64,000 nt of DNA from JAKZRT01 sp965247915. Its GTDB lineage: Bacteria; Pseudomonadota; Alphaproteobacteria; Rhodobacterales; Rhodobacteraceae. The position numbers and the translations under genes were made by a program. Under the pieces are notes generated by a model. That model was not told the DNA's origin, searched no databases, and worked only from the letters and a program-made list of their open reading frames with translations. The stretch is taken from NCBI GenBank assembly GCA_965247915.1, contig OZ252048.1, positions 1,860,001-1,924,000 on the forward strand, given 5' to 3'. Shown in pieces: positions 33,504 through 42,319 of this stretch. The first letter of the stretch is position 1; each line of letters opens with the position of its first letter.

Positions 33504-33578
33504 GGGTGATTAGCTCAGTGGTAGAGCGCTTCGTTCACATCGAAGATGCCGGGGGTTCAAATCCCTCATCACCCACCA
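33504..33578 (+). tRNA. tRNA-Val (anticodon CAC)
   Basis: The acceptor stem GGGTGAT pairs with ATCACCC. The anticodon stem CTTCG/CGAAG encloses TTCACAT, giving CAC. T-loop GTTCAAATC. CCA is encoded. Confidence 0.95.
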
Positions 33579-33614
33579 GAATTCTTTATTTATCAGCCGA
33601 TTGAGACCACGACC

Positions 33615-34217
33615 ATGAATACGCCTGAGCTCCTGATCATCCGCCACGGCGAAACCGAATGGAACCAGGCGGGCGTAATGCAGGGCCATCTGGATTCGCC
33701 CCTGACCGATCTGGGCCAACAGCAGGCGCGCGATCTGGCCACTCTGCTGGGGCAGGCGGGTCTTGGCCCCCAACACCGCGCCTGGGTCAGCCCGCTTGGC
33801 CGCGCCCAGGCCACCGCGCGTCTGGCGTTGGCCGGCCACTTCGACGAATGGACAACCGATGTCCGCCTGTCCGAGGTCTGTGTGGGCCAGGCGCAAGGAC
33901 TGACATACGAGGATATGCTGGCGGCCTTTCCGCAACTGGCCGAATATCCCGGACGCTTTGCGTGGCAATGGCAGGTGCCGGGGGGTGAAACCTTTGCCCA
34001 GTTCTCTGGGCGGATCGGCGATTGGCTTGCCGGGCTCGACGCGCCCGCTGTGGTGGTGACCCATGGCGTCACCAGCGCGGTGATGCGGTCGTTGTTGCTT
34101 GGTTTGGCGGCGGATCGGCTGGACAACCTGCCAGGCGGGCAGGGGGTTATTCACCGGTTCAGGAACGGCCGCGCCGACGTGATCGGACCTCTTGCGCGAG
34201 CGCCCGCAAGGGGTTAG
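33615..34217 (+). CDS. Histidine phosphatase family protein (phosphoglycerate mutase-like)
   Basis: This 200-residue protein has the catalytic phospho-His motif LIIRHGETEWN at its N-terminus, the second Arg region WVSPLGRAQATA, and the second catalytic His in VVVTHGVTSAV. Members include cofactor-dependent mutases and broad phosphatases; the substrate is unknown. ATG 33615 gives the expected N-terminus; no strong ribosome site is seen. The gene lies between two tRNA-Val genes, about 36 bp after the first and 16 bp before the second, so all may share a transcript. Confidence 0.9.
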   Translation: MNTPELLIIRHGETEWNQAGVMQGHLDSPLTDLGQQQARDLATLLGQAGLGPQHRAWVSPLGRAQATARLALAGHFDEWTTDVRLSEVCVGQAQGLTYEDMLAAFPQLAEYPGRFAWQWQVPGGETFAQFSGRIGDWLAGLDAPAVVVTHGVTSAVMRSLLLGLAADRLDNLPGGQGVIHRFRNGRADVIGPLARAPARG

Positions 34218-34233
34218 AGGGTGCCTCGGTTTC

Positions 34234-34309
<76 letters not shown>

Positions 34310-34462
34310 ATTCACGTTCACATGCCGCTCGTCGGGGCCCGCGACTGGCCGCGCCAGAGCTGCAACAATATCACCTAACGCGCCTGCGCCAGACGCTTGA
34401 CGGGGTCGGCGCTTGGGCCTAGAAGGCCGGTCACGCCCGGGCTTGAACCGGGTTGGCAGTGG

Positions 34463-34539
34463 GCGGTTGTAGCTCAGATGGTTAGAGTACCGGCCTGTCA
34501 CGCCGGGGGTCGCGGGTTCGAGCCCCGTCAACCGCGCCA
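34463..34539 (+). tRNA. tRNA-Asp (anticodon GTC)
   Basis: The acceptor stem GCGGTTG pairs with CAACCGC. The anticodon stem CCGGC/GCCGG encloses CTGTCAC, giving GTC. T-arm GGGTTCGAGCCCC. CCA is encoded. Confidence 0.95.
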
Positions 34540-34558
34540 CCGCTGCCGAGATCTCCAT

Positions 34559-34602
34559 ATCAAATTCCCGAAACCGCATTATCGAATTCCCGAAACCGCG
34601 TT
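34559..34602. repeat. 22-bp imperfect tandem repeat downstream of tRNA-Asp
   Basis: The unit at 34559-34580 is repeated at 34581-34602 with 2 mismatches (core AATTCCCGAAACCGC). It is non-coding. This is a fifth short tandem duplication in the window. Confidence 0.9.
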
Positions 34603-34729
34603 GGCGCGCTGGTGTAAAATTTTGTTTTAGAGCGGCAATATCCGCCGACAGGCGCGATCTCTGGGAAACGGCGGTGGCCGGTCTCGGACCAGCAACGATG
34701 AAACGCCGTCTGGCAGGTTTCAAGCCGCT

Positions 34730-36103
34730 TCAGCCCGCGATCCGGTCCAGCACCCGCGCCCAGCTTCGGATGCCTTTGTGAAAGCTGTCGACGTTATATT
34801 TTTCGTTTGGCGAATGGATCTGGTCGTCGTCCAGTGCGAACCCGATCAGCATCGAATCCATTCCCAGAATTTCTTGGAAATACCCGGCGATCGGGATCGA
34901 CCCACCACAGCCGACATAGGCCGCCGGGTTCGGCCATTCGTCGGACAAAGCCAGGCGGGCGGCCTCGAAGGCGGGGTTGTCGGTGGCCATGACGCTGGCG
35001 GGGCTGCATCCGTGGTCGAAAAATTCGACGGTGCAATCCGGCGGCAGCGCGGCGCGCACCATCGCGCGCAGGTTTTCACGGATTTGCTCGGGGTCCTGCG
35101 TGCCGACAAGCCGAAAGCTGACTTTGGCCGAAGCTTTCGACGGCAGCACAGTTTTGAAGCCGTCGCCGGTATAGCCGCCGGTGATCCCGTTGATCTCGCA
35201 GGTTGGCCGCGACCAGATCATTTCGAGCGCGGTTCGGTCCGTCTCGCCCGCCGGGGTGTTGAGATCGACATCGCCCAGAAACGCGGCCGCGTAAAAGCCC
35301 AGCCCTTCCCATTGTGCGCGCAAGTCGTCGGTCAGGTCCGGTACGCCGTCATAGAAACCGGGGATGGTCACGCGCCCCGCATCGTCGTGCAGCCCGGCCA
35401 AAATGCGCGCCAGAACCCTGATCGGGTTGATCGCAGCCCCGCCGTACATACCCGAATGCAGGTCGCGCGACGGCCCGGTTATGACGATCTCTTCGCCCAA
35501 AAGGCCGCGCAGCATCGTGGTGATGGCTGGCGTCTTGGGGTCAAAAAGTCCGGTGTCGCAGATCAGCGCAATCTCGGCCTGCAATTCGTCAGCATTGTCA
35601 CGCAGGAACGGCACTAGCGAGGGCGAGCCCGATTCCTCTTCGCCCTCGAACAGGAAAGTCAGATTGCCGGGCAGGGTCCCGTGCACCGCCTGCCAGGCGC
35701 GGCAGGCCTCGATGAACGTCATCAACTGCCCCTTGTCGTCGCTGGCACCCCGCGCCCGGATCACCCGTCCGCCGGGGGTTGCCTCGATCCGGGGCTCAAA
35801 CGGCGGGTAGTCCCACAACTCAAGCGGATCAACGGGTTGCACGTCATAGTGGCCGTAAAACAGCAAATGCTGCCCCGGACCCTCGGCCCGGCCGACGACC
35901 ATGGGATGTCCCGCTGTGGGCCGCGCTTCCGCCTGAACCCCAAGCGATCTGAGGTCGTCAACCAGCCAGTCCGCAGCGCTCTGGCAATCGCCGGCATAAG
36001 CTGGGTCGGTGGAAATCGATGGGATGCGCAAAAACGCCGAGAGCCGGTCAAGCGCCTGGGGCAGGTTGTTGTCGATCTGGGTCAGAACAGCATCAAGGGT
36101 CAT
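34730..36103 (-). CDS. M20-family dipeptidase/peptidase
   Basis: This 457-residue zinc peptidase has the metal and catalytic residues in FYGHYDVQP, ARGASDDKGQ and FEGEEESGSPS, a dimerisation domain (RDLHSGMYGGAAINP), and a C-terminal GGSIPIAG with the last His in DQIHSPNEKYN. Family members hydrolyse dipeptides or acyl-amino acids in the cytosol. ATG 36103 is preferred over 36136 because the family N-terminus starts there. It is divergent from hemA. Confidence 0.93.
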   Translation of the reverse strand: MTLDAVLTQIDNNLPQALDRLSAFLRIPSISTDPAYAGDCQSAADWLVDDLRSLGVQAEARPTAGHPMVVGRAEGPGQHLLFYGHYDVQPVDPLELWDYPPFEPRIEATPGGRVIRARGASDDKGQLMTFIEACRAWQAVHGTLPGNLTFLFEGEEESGSPSLVPFLRDNADELQAEIALICDTGLFDPKTPAITTMLRGLLGEEIVITGPSRDLHSGMYGGAAINPIRVLARILAGLHDDAGRVTIPGFYDGVPDLTDDLRAQWEGLGFYAAAFLGDVDLNTPAGETDRTALEMIWSRPTCEINGITGGYTGDGFKTVLPSKASAKVSFRLVGTQDPEQIRENLRAMVRAALPPDCTVEFFDHGCSPASVMATDNPAFEAARLALSDEWPNPAAYVGCGGSIPIAGYFQEILGMDSMLIGFALDDDQIHSPNEKYNVDSFHKGIRSWARVLDRIAG

Positions 36104-36274
36104 GGTCGGCCTCCAATTTGGGTGCCAAAGTACCATTGACCTCGCCGCTGTCGAGCGTCAAACGGTTCGCCCCGGCAGCCACGCCCGCCTCACAATCGCG
36201 TCATTTTGGACAGTGCTATTTGCCCGACATGGTGTTACATGGCAGGTCAGACTTATAGAAACCGGACGTTAACC

Positions 36275-37498
36275 TTGACCCATTCCGATGCGTTTGACCG
36301 TGCCCTTGCGCGCCTGCACGAAGAAGGCCGTTATCGGACCTTTGTTGATATCGAGCGCCGGCAGGGTCATTTCCCCCATGCGACATGGCAAAACCCCGGC
36401 GGCGCTGAGGCTCCGATCACGGTCTGGTGCAGCAACGATTATCTTGGCATGGGCCAGCACCCGGTTGTTCTGGGGGCGATGCACGCAGCGCTTGATGCGG
36501 CGGGTGCCGGGTCGGGCGGGACCCGCAATATCAGCGGCACAACGGTCTATCACAAACGCCTCGAGGCCGAACTGGCCGACCTGCATGGCAAGGACACGGC
36601 GCTGTTGTTCACCTCGGCATATATCGCCAATGACGCCACGCTTTCGACGCTGCCGCGCATTCTGCCGGGCTTGATAATCTATTCAGATGCGTTGAATCAT
36701 GCCTCGATGATCGAAGGCATCCGCCGCAATGGCGGCGCCAAGCGAATTTTCCGGCACAACGACCCCGATCACTTGCGCGCGCTTCTGGCCGCTGACGACC
36801 CGCATGCGCCCAAACTTATCGCTTTCGAATCCCTCTATTCGATGGACGGCGACTTTGCGCCGGTTGGCGCGATCTGCGATCTTGCCGACGAATTCGTCGC
36901 GCTGACCTATCTCGATGAGGTTCACGCGGTCGGCATATACGGACCGCGCGGTGGCGGGATTGCCGCGCGCGACGGACAGAGCGACCGCATCGACATCATC
37001 AACGGCACGCTGGCCAAAGCCTTCGGAGTGATGGGCGGCTACATCTCGGCCAGAGAGAATATCTGTGACGCGATAAGGTCTTACGCGCCGGGGTTCATCT
37101 TTACGACCTCGCTGCCGCCTGCTGTTGCCGCCGGTGCGGCGGCCTCGGTCGCGCATCTGAAATCCGACGACGCGCTGCGCCAAATCCATCAGTCCCGCGC
37201 CGCGATCCTGAAAGCGCGGTTCAAGGCCCTAGGCCTGCCCCTTATCGACCACGGGTCGCACATCGTGCCGGTCCACGTGGGCGACCCGGTGAAATGCAAG
37301 ATGCTGTCCGACAAACTGCTGAACGAGCACGGTATTTACGTGCAGCCGATAAATTTCCCGACCGTGCCGCGGGGCACCGAGCGCCTGCGGTTCACACCGT
37401 CGCCGGTTCACAGTCTGGGCCAGATCGACGCGCTGGTCCGCGCCATGGACGATCTCTGGTCGCAATGTGCGCTCAGCCGAATGGACATCTCGGCCTGA
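36275..37498 (+). CDS. hemA: 5-aminolevulinate synthase
   Basis: This PLP enzyme condenses glycine and succinyl-CoA to 5-aminolevulinate, the first step of alphaproteobacterial tetrapyrrole synthesis. It has VWCSNDYLGMGQHP, GSGGTRNISGT, the catalytic Lys in GTLAKAFGVMGGY, and HIVPVHVGDP. TTG 36275 gives 407 residues, the length I recall for Rhodobacter HemA, and aligns MTHSDAFD with the known MDYNLALD start. ATG 36239 (12 residues longer) is an alternative. No clear FnrL site is visible in the 171-bp divergent gap. Confidence 0.95.
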   Translation: MTHSDAFDRALARLHEEGRYRTFVDIERRQGHFPHATWQNPGGAEAPITVWCSNDYLGMGQHPVVLGAMHAALDAAGAGSGGTRNISGTTVYHKRLEAELADLHGKDTALLFTSAYIANDATLSTLPRILPGLIIYSDALNHASMIEGIRRNGGAKRIFRHNDPDHLRALLAADDPHAPKLIAFESLYSMDGDFAPVGAICDLADEFVALTYLDEVHAVGIYGPRGGGIAARDGQSDRIDIINGTLAKAFGVMGGYISARENICDAIRSYAPGFIFTTSLPPAVAAGAAASVAHLKSDDALRQIHQSRAAILKARFKALGLPLIDHGSHIVPVHVGDPVKCKMLSDKLLNEHGIYVQPINFPTVPRGTERLRFTPSPVHSLGQIDALVRAMDDLWSQCALSRMDISA

Positions 37499-37643
37499 AC
37501 CGGCCCGCAGAATTCCGCGTATTTGACCGGAAATTCCGCCTTTGAGTGCAAAGGTTAAGCCGATGTGCTAGGTTGCCCGTTAAGGTGGGTTTGAATCGAA
37601 TCGGTTACCACTGGGGACAACGATTGACGACGAGGACGGGCAG

Positions 37644-38837
37644 ATGACGAACCGGCGCGATAAGCCGGTCGTTGATAGACCGGCAAAGCTGAAAAGCTTT
37701 GACGACTATCAGACGTCGCTTGGCGACATCATGCGCGGCGAACGGGCGACATTGGGCAAATCGCTTCTGGATGTTCAGCGCGATCTAAAGATCAAAGCCG
37801 CCTATATCGCCGCTATCGAAAACTCCGACCCGACAGCTTTTGAAACGCAGGGGTTTGTGGCCGGATACGTCCGGTCCTATGCGCGCTATCTGGGATTGGA
37901 CCCTGAAGAGGCCTATCGCACATTCTGCGGCGAAAGTAATTTTGCCACTGCCCACGGGCTGGCAGTCGGCAACGCAAAGCCAGCGCGCGCGCGGCGTGCG
38001 CGGGTGCGCGGCAACGGCGACCCGCTGGTCAACCCGGCCGCCCCTTATCTGCCCGCAACTGCAAGCCGGCTGTCCGAGATCGAGCCGCGCGCGGTGGCCT
38101 CGGTTGCGGTGCTGGCCGCGCTCGTTGTCGGGCTGGGTTACGGCGGCTGGTCGGTTCTGCAGGAAATTCAGCGGGTGCGCGTGGCACCCGTGGCCCAAGT
38201 CCCTGGCGTGATCAGCACCGTTGATCCGCTGGCCGAGGTCGCCACGGGCCCCGAGGCGGTCGAGGTTGCCTTGTCGGATACCGGCAACGCCGCTACCGCC
38301 GAGGCGCTTGACCGCCTTTATCGGCCTCAAGCGCTTGATCTTCCGGTGCTCGTCGCCCGCGACGGCCCGATATCGGCGGTTGATCCCAATGTTGTCGGCG
38401 CGCTGGCCTCGCTGGTGCCCACCGCTCCCGAGATTGACGCATCGCCATCGACGCCTTTGCTGGCCGAGGCTACACCCGCCGAGGATACTGTGCAGGTGGT
38501 GGCCGACGCCCCGCACGAAGTGGTGCTTTTCGCTGTGCGCCCCGCCTGGGTCCGCGTTCAGGCCGCCGACGGCACCGTTCTCTTCGAAAAAATTCTCGAC
38601 GCTGGCGAGCGGTACGTCATCCCCCAATCCGACAGTGCCGCGCTTCTCAGGGCGGGCAATTCGGGCTCGGTCTATTTCGAGATTGACGGCCAGACCTACG
38701 GTCCCGCGGGCGACAGTGCGCGGGTAGCCAAGAACGTCGCACTTGGGGCCGAGGACCTGACCAGCACCTATGCCGTGGCCGATATCGACGCCGACCCGGC
38801 GCTCAAACGCATCATCGCGCTGGCCCAGGGCGAATAA
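37644..38837 (+). CDS. RodZ-like helix-turn-helix membrane protein (DUF4115)
   Basis: This is a 397-residue protein. An N-terminal HTH_25 domain (LGDIMRGERATLGKSL ... YIAAIENSD, residues about 25-95) is followed by a basic stretch. One membrane helix lies at about 155-172 (VASVAVLAALVVGLGYGG), then a long Pro/Ala/Asp-rich periplasmic linker and a C-terminal DUF4115 domain (VRPAWVRVQAADGTVLFEK). RodZ links MreB to the wall-elongation machinery. The adjacent ispG gene (70 bp downstream) is a common neighbour of rodZ. Confidence 0.85.
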   Translation: MTNRRDKPVVDRPAKLKSFDDYQTSLGDIMRGERATLGKSLLDVQRDLKIKAAYIAAIENSDPTAFETQGFVAGYVRSYARYLGLDPEEAYRTFCGESNFATAHGLAVGNAKPARARRARVRGNGDPLVNPAAPYLPATASRLSEIEPRAVASVAVLAALVVGLGYGGWSVLQEIQRVRVAPVAQVPGVISTVDPLAEVATGPEAVEVALSDTGNAATAEALDRLYRPQALDLPVLVARDGPISAVDPNVVGALASLVPTAPEIDASPSTPLLAEATPAEDTVQVVADAPHEVVLFAVRPAWVRVQAADGTVLFEKILDAGERYVIPQSDSAALLRAGNSGSVYFEIDGQTYGPAGDSARVAKNVALGAEDLTSTYAVADIDADPALKRIIALAQGE

Positions 38838-38906
38838 CCGACCACCGGTTGAACGGATCCGTCGGCGGCGTTATCTATCTCCTGTCACCCTGACCCCCGG
38901 AAGCCC

Positions 38907-40076
38907 ATGTCGCTGAACCCGATCCGCCCCTGGCGCAACATCTATCGCCGAAGATCGCGCCAGATATTCGTGGGGCCGGTGCCCATTGGCGGCGACGCGC
39001 CGATCTCGGTGCAGACCATGACTAACACCGACACCACCGCAATTGCCGCGACCCTTGCCCAGATCACTGCCTGCGCCGAGGCCGGGGCTGACATCGTGCG
39101 GGTCTCGACGCCTGATGCCGCCTCGACCGCCGCGCTCAAAGACATCGTCGCCGAAAGCCCGGTGCCGATTGTCGCCGATATCCACTTTCACTACCGCCGC
39201 GCCATCGAGGCGGCCGAAGCCGGTGCCGCCTGCCTGCGCATCAACCCGGGCAACATCGGGTCCGAGACCCGGGTGCGCGAGGTCATCGCGACGGCGCGCG
39301 ACCACGGGTGTTCGATGCGGATCGGCGTCAACGCCGGGTCGCTGGAAAAGCATCTGCTGGAAAAATACCGCGAACCTTGCCCCGAGGCGATGGTCGAAAG
39401 CGGGCTGGGCCATATCCGAATTCTTGAAGACAACGACTTTCACGACTTCAAGATCAGCGTGAAGGCTTCGGATGTGTTCCTGGCCGCTGCCGCCTACCAG
39501 TCGCTGGCCGATGCCACCGACGCCCCCATTCATCTGGGCATTACCGAGGCCGGCGGCCTGACCACGGGCACCGTCAAATCGGCCGTTGGGCTGGGTAATC
39601 TGTTGTGGATGGGCATCGGCGATACCATCCGCGTCAGCCTCTCGGCCGATCCGGTGGAAGAGGTGAAAGTCGGCTACGAGATCCTCAAATCTCTGGGCCT
39701 GCGGCACCGGGGCGTCAGCATTATTTCCTGCCCGTCCTGCGCGCGCCAGGGGTTTGATGTGATCGCCACGGTCACCGAGCTGGAAAAGCGCCTGGAACAC
39801 ATCAAGACGCCGATGAGCCTGTCGATCATCGGCTGCGTGGTCAACGGCCCCGGCGAGGCGGCGATGACCGACATCGGCTTTACCGGCGGCGGGGCGGGGT
39901 CGGGCATGGTCTATCTGGCCGGCAAGCAAAGCCACAAGCTGTCGAACGAGGCGATGATCGAACATATCGTGGAACAAGTTGAAGCGCGCGCAACCGCGAT
40001 CCAGGCTGAGGAAATGGATGCGGAAACGGATCAATTGGCTTTTACGGGCCTTCAGGAACCAAACCTCGGTCCCTGA
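38907..40076 (+). CDS. ispG: 4-hydroxy-3-methylbut-2-enyl diphosphate synthase IspG
   Basis: This 389-residue enzyme of the MEP isoprenoid pathway reduces the cyclic diphosphate MEcPP with a [4Fe-4S] cluster. It has the barrel start PISVQTMTNTDT, CLRINPGNIG, ITEAGGLTTGTVKS, and cluster ligands in SCPSCARQ and GCVVNGPGE. Full length. It follows the RodZ-like gene by 70 bp on the same strand and likely shares its transcript. Confidence 0.96.
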   Translation: MSLNPIRPWRNIYRRRSRQIFVGPVPIGGDAPISVQTMTNTDTTAIAATLAQITACAEAGADIVRVSTPDAASTAALKDIVAESPVPIVADIHFHYRRAIEAAEAGAACLRINPGNIGSETRVREVIATARDHGCSMRIGVNAGSLEKHLLEKYREPCPEAMVESGLGHIRILEDNDFHDFKISVKASDVFLAAAAYQSLADATDAPIHLGITEAGGLTTGTVKSAVGLGNLLWMGIGDTIRVSLSADPVEEVKVGYEILKSLGLRHRGVSIISCPSCARQGFDVIATVTELEKRLEHIKTPMSLSIIGCVVNGPGEAAMTDIGFTGGGAGSGMVYLAGKQSHKLSNEAMIEHIVEQVEARATAIQAEEMDAETDQLAFTGLQEPNLGP

Positions 40077-40218
40077 TTTCACAGCGGCACATGTGAGAGC
40101 AAGATCAACTTTTCTGTCAGTTGCGCGCTCCAAATGTCGGCAATATCCGCAGAATTATTGACAGCTCGCGGATTCCCTTTGAAAACAGCGACACTGATTG
40201 CGAGCGGAGAATCAAGAA

Positions 40219-41490
40219 TTGTCGTTGTCAAAGCAGGCAATCGCCACTTTTCTAATAGTGTGCACGTTCCTGATTATTGCGCCGCAGGTTTATTTCCAAG
40301 GATCGTCGGGTGATCTTTTGGCGGTGTGGCTGGCGGCATCGTCGTATCAGGATGGATTGGCGCACATTGTCTATCCAAACCCGGATCACCTATTTACGGT
40401 CACGGCGCCCGCCGGATGGGTGCAGGCCGCCCAGGACCTTGGATACGAAGGCCCGATCTACCCGTATGTGTATCCTCCACTGGTTGCCGCGGGCATTGCT
40501 CCGTTAACCGAGGCGATCGACTATTCAAGTTTTGTGTTGGGTGCCGGTATTGCGAATGCGGCGTTGCTGGCCGGAATGGTGCTGCTGGCTGCCAGCATCT
40601 CGACCCCGCGCCCGCAGTATCCGGTTTTCGTTGTCGTATCGCTTGGTCTGCTGAGCCTCTCGAAAATCGGATTGCTGGCCATGCACGAGAACCAGCCGCA
40701 AATTCTGGTGGCGTTTCTGCTGGTTCTGGTGATTGAGCGAAGTCAGGCAGGCCGGTTGGGTCAGGCCGGCATCGCGCCGGCGCTGGCGGCGGCGATCAAA
40801 GCCTTCCCGGCCATCTTCATCATTGTTTTCATCGTTCGCGGACAATGGCGCGCGGTGCTCGCGTTCGCTATTGGCGGTGCCGCCCTCGGTACGGCGTCGG
40901 TTTTTCTGGCCGGTTGGCCGCTGCATGCCGCGTTTCTCGATCAGCTTAGCGCCATCAACAACTCGGTCATTGTCGGAATATACAGCTACAACATCAATTC
41001 GGCGATCGCGGTTTTTGGCTGGTCGGAAACGCTCACCATTGTCGAGGGCACTTATGCCGGCATCCCAAACCCCGAGCCGCCGAAGTGGCAAGTCTTGGCC
41101 AGACCGGCGGCCTGGAGTTTCCTTGGGACGGTGGCCAATGTGACCGTGGTTTCCGGCCTGGCTTTGGTCATGCGATTTCAACCGCGCGCCGCCGTTCCGG
41201 CCTGGGCACTGCTGATCGCGGCAAGCGCGCTTTTGATGCCCCTGGCCTGGCCTTACTATTATATCCCGAGTTTGGTGTTCATGCCGATTCTGCTGGTTGC
41301 GCTTGGGCCATTTGTCGGCGGAACAATCATCGCGGGAACCCTGTTGGCGACAACGATCATCCTGCCCGAAAAAGTGGCGGAGATCCTGAATATCCCTCAC
41401 TTGGGACTTTTTCCGGGGCTGGTCGGCATCCTGGTCCTCATACTGGGGTACGCTCTGGCAGTGGCCCGATTAGGAAGGCATCCAAGTTGA
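40219..41490 (+). CDS. GT87/DUF2029-like polytopic membrane protein
   Basis: This roughly 423-residue protein has about ten hydrophobic segments and an early acidic/aromatic periplasmic loop (SSGDLLAVWLAASSYQDG ... YVYPPL). This layout matches polyprenol-phosphate-mannose-dependent alpha-mannosyltransferases (GT87, DUF2029). TTG 40219 is chosen because GGAG lies 9 bp upstream; TTG 40198 is an alternative and there is no ATG near. GC content seems slightly lower than its neighbours, so it may be an accessory gene. The acceptor is unknown. Confidence 0.65.
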   Translation: MSLSKQAIATFLIVCTFLIIAPQVYFQGSSGDLLAVWLAASSYQDGLAHIVYPNPDHLFTVTAPAGWVQAAQDLGYEGPIYPYVYPPLVAAGIAPLTEAIDYSSFVLGAGIANAALLAGMVLLAASISTPRPQYPVFVVVSLGLLSLSKIGLLAMHENQPQILVAFLLVLVIERSQAGRLGQAGIAPALAAAIKAFPAIFIIVFIVRGQWRAVLAFAIGGAALGTASVFLAGWPLHAAFLDQLSAINNSVIVGIYSYNINSAIAVFGWSETLTIVEGTYAGIPNPEPPKWQVLARPAAWSFLGTVANVTVVSGLALVMRFQPRAAVPAWALLIAASALLMPLAWPYYYIPSLVFMPILLVALGPFVGGTIIAGTLLATTIILPEKVAEILNIPHLGLFPGLVGILVLILGYALAVARLGRHPS

Positions 41491-41575
41491 AAACCGCAAA
41501 TTGGCTGGCAGGATATCCGCATGTCGCCAATAAGTCGGCACAAAACGCAGTTGCAAATACGAATATTCGATCCGG

Positions 41576-42319
41576 TCAGCCACCCCTCAGCCGCGCCACA
41601 ATTTCCCGCATCCCGTCCAGCGGCACGTAACCGCGCAGCATTTCGGACTGGAAGACAAAGCTCGGTGTGCCGTTGATTTCCAGTTTCCGGCCCAGATCGC
41701 GGTTGGCGGCCAGCTCACGGTCAACCGCGTCGCTGGTCATGCGCGCGAGAATCGCTGCCGGGTCCAGCCCCAGATCCACTGCGATCCGGTTCAGCGACGC
41801 CTGATCGACCGCGTTTCGCATCGTCATTAGCCGATCGTGCGCGTCCTTATAGGCCTCGGCCCCCGAGACCTGCCGGACCGCAATCGCAAAGCGCGCGGCC
41901 AGGGTCGATTGCTCGCCCAGGATCGGAAACTCTTTCAGAATGTACCGGATGTTGCCATCCGTCGCGATCAGCTCGTGAACTTCGGGAAACGCGCGGCGGC
42001 AATAGGCGCAGCGATAATCGACAAATTCCACCACCGTCAGATCACCCTGCGGGTTGCCGCCGATCCAGGAAAACCCGTCATCGAATATCAGCGCCGCATG
42101 CGCGGTGATCATCGCCTTGTCGGCGCCGGCCTGCGCCGTGTTCTGGCGTTGCTCGTATATATCGACCGCCTCGAAAATCACTTCCGGGTGGTCCAGCAGA
42201 TAAGCGCGGACCTCTTGGCGGAATATTTCGCGCTCTTCGGGTGTCATCGCGCCGATATCCAAAGCCCAGACCGGCGCGGCCACGAGGACCCCAATGATCA
42301 CGGCGGCAATACGGTTCAT
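41576..42319 (-). CDS. DsbA-family thiol:disulfide protein, exported
   Basis: This is a 247-residue protein. It has a signal peptide (MNRIAAVIIGVLVAAPVWA), an N-terminal helical extension, then a thioredoxin fold with CAYC in VDYRCAYCRRAFPEV and the cis-Pro loop INGTPSF. The extension and CxYC motif are like Com1/ScsC-type members. It oxidises or isomerises disulfides in the periplasm. Its ATG overlaps the stop of the M48 protease gene (ATGA at 42316-42319), so the two are coupled. Confidence 0.9.
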   Translation of the reverse strand: MNRIAAVIIGVLVAAPVWALDIGAMTPEEREIFRQEVRAYLLDHPEVIFEAVDIYEQRQNTAQAGADKAMITAHAALIFDDGFSWIGGNPQGDLTVVEFVDYRCAYCRRAFPEVHELIATDGNIRYILKEFPILGEQSTLAARFAIAVRQVSGAEAYKDAHDRLMTMRNAVDQASLNRIAVDLGLDPAAILARMTSDAVDRELAANRDLGRKLEINGTPSFVFQSEMLRGYVPLDGMREIVARLRGG

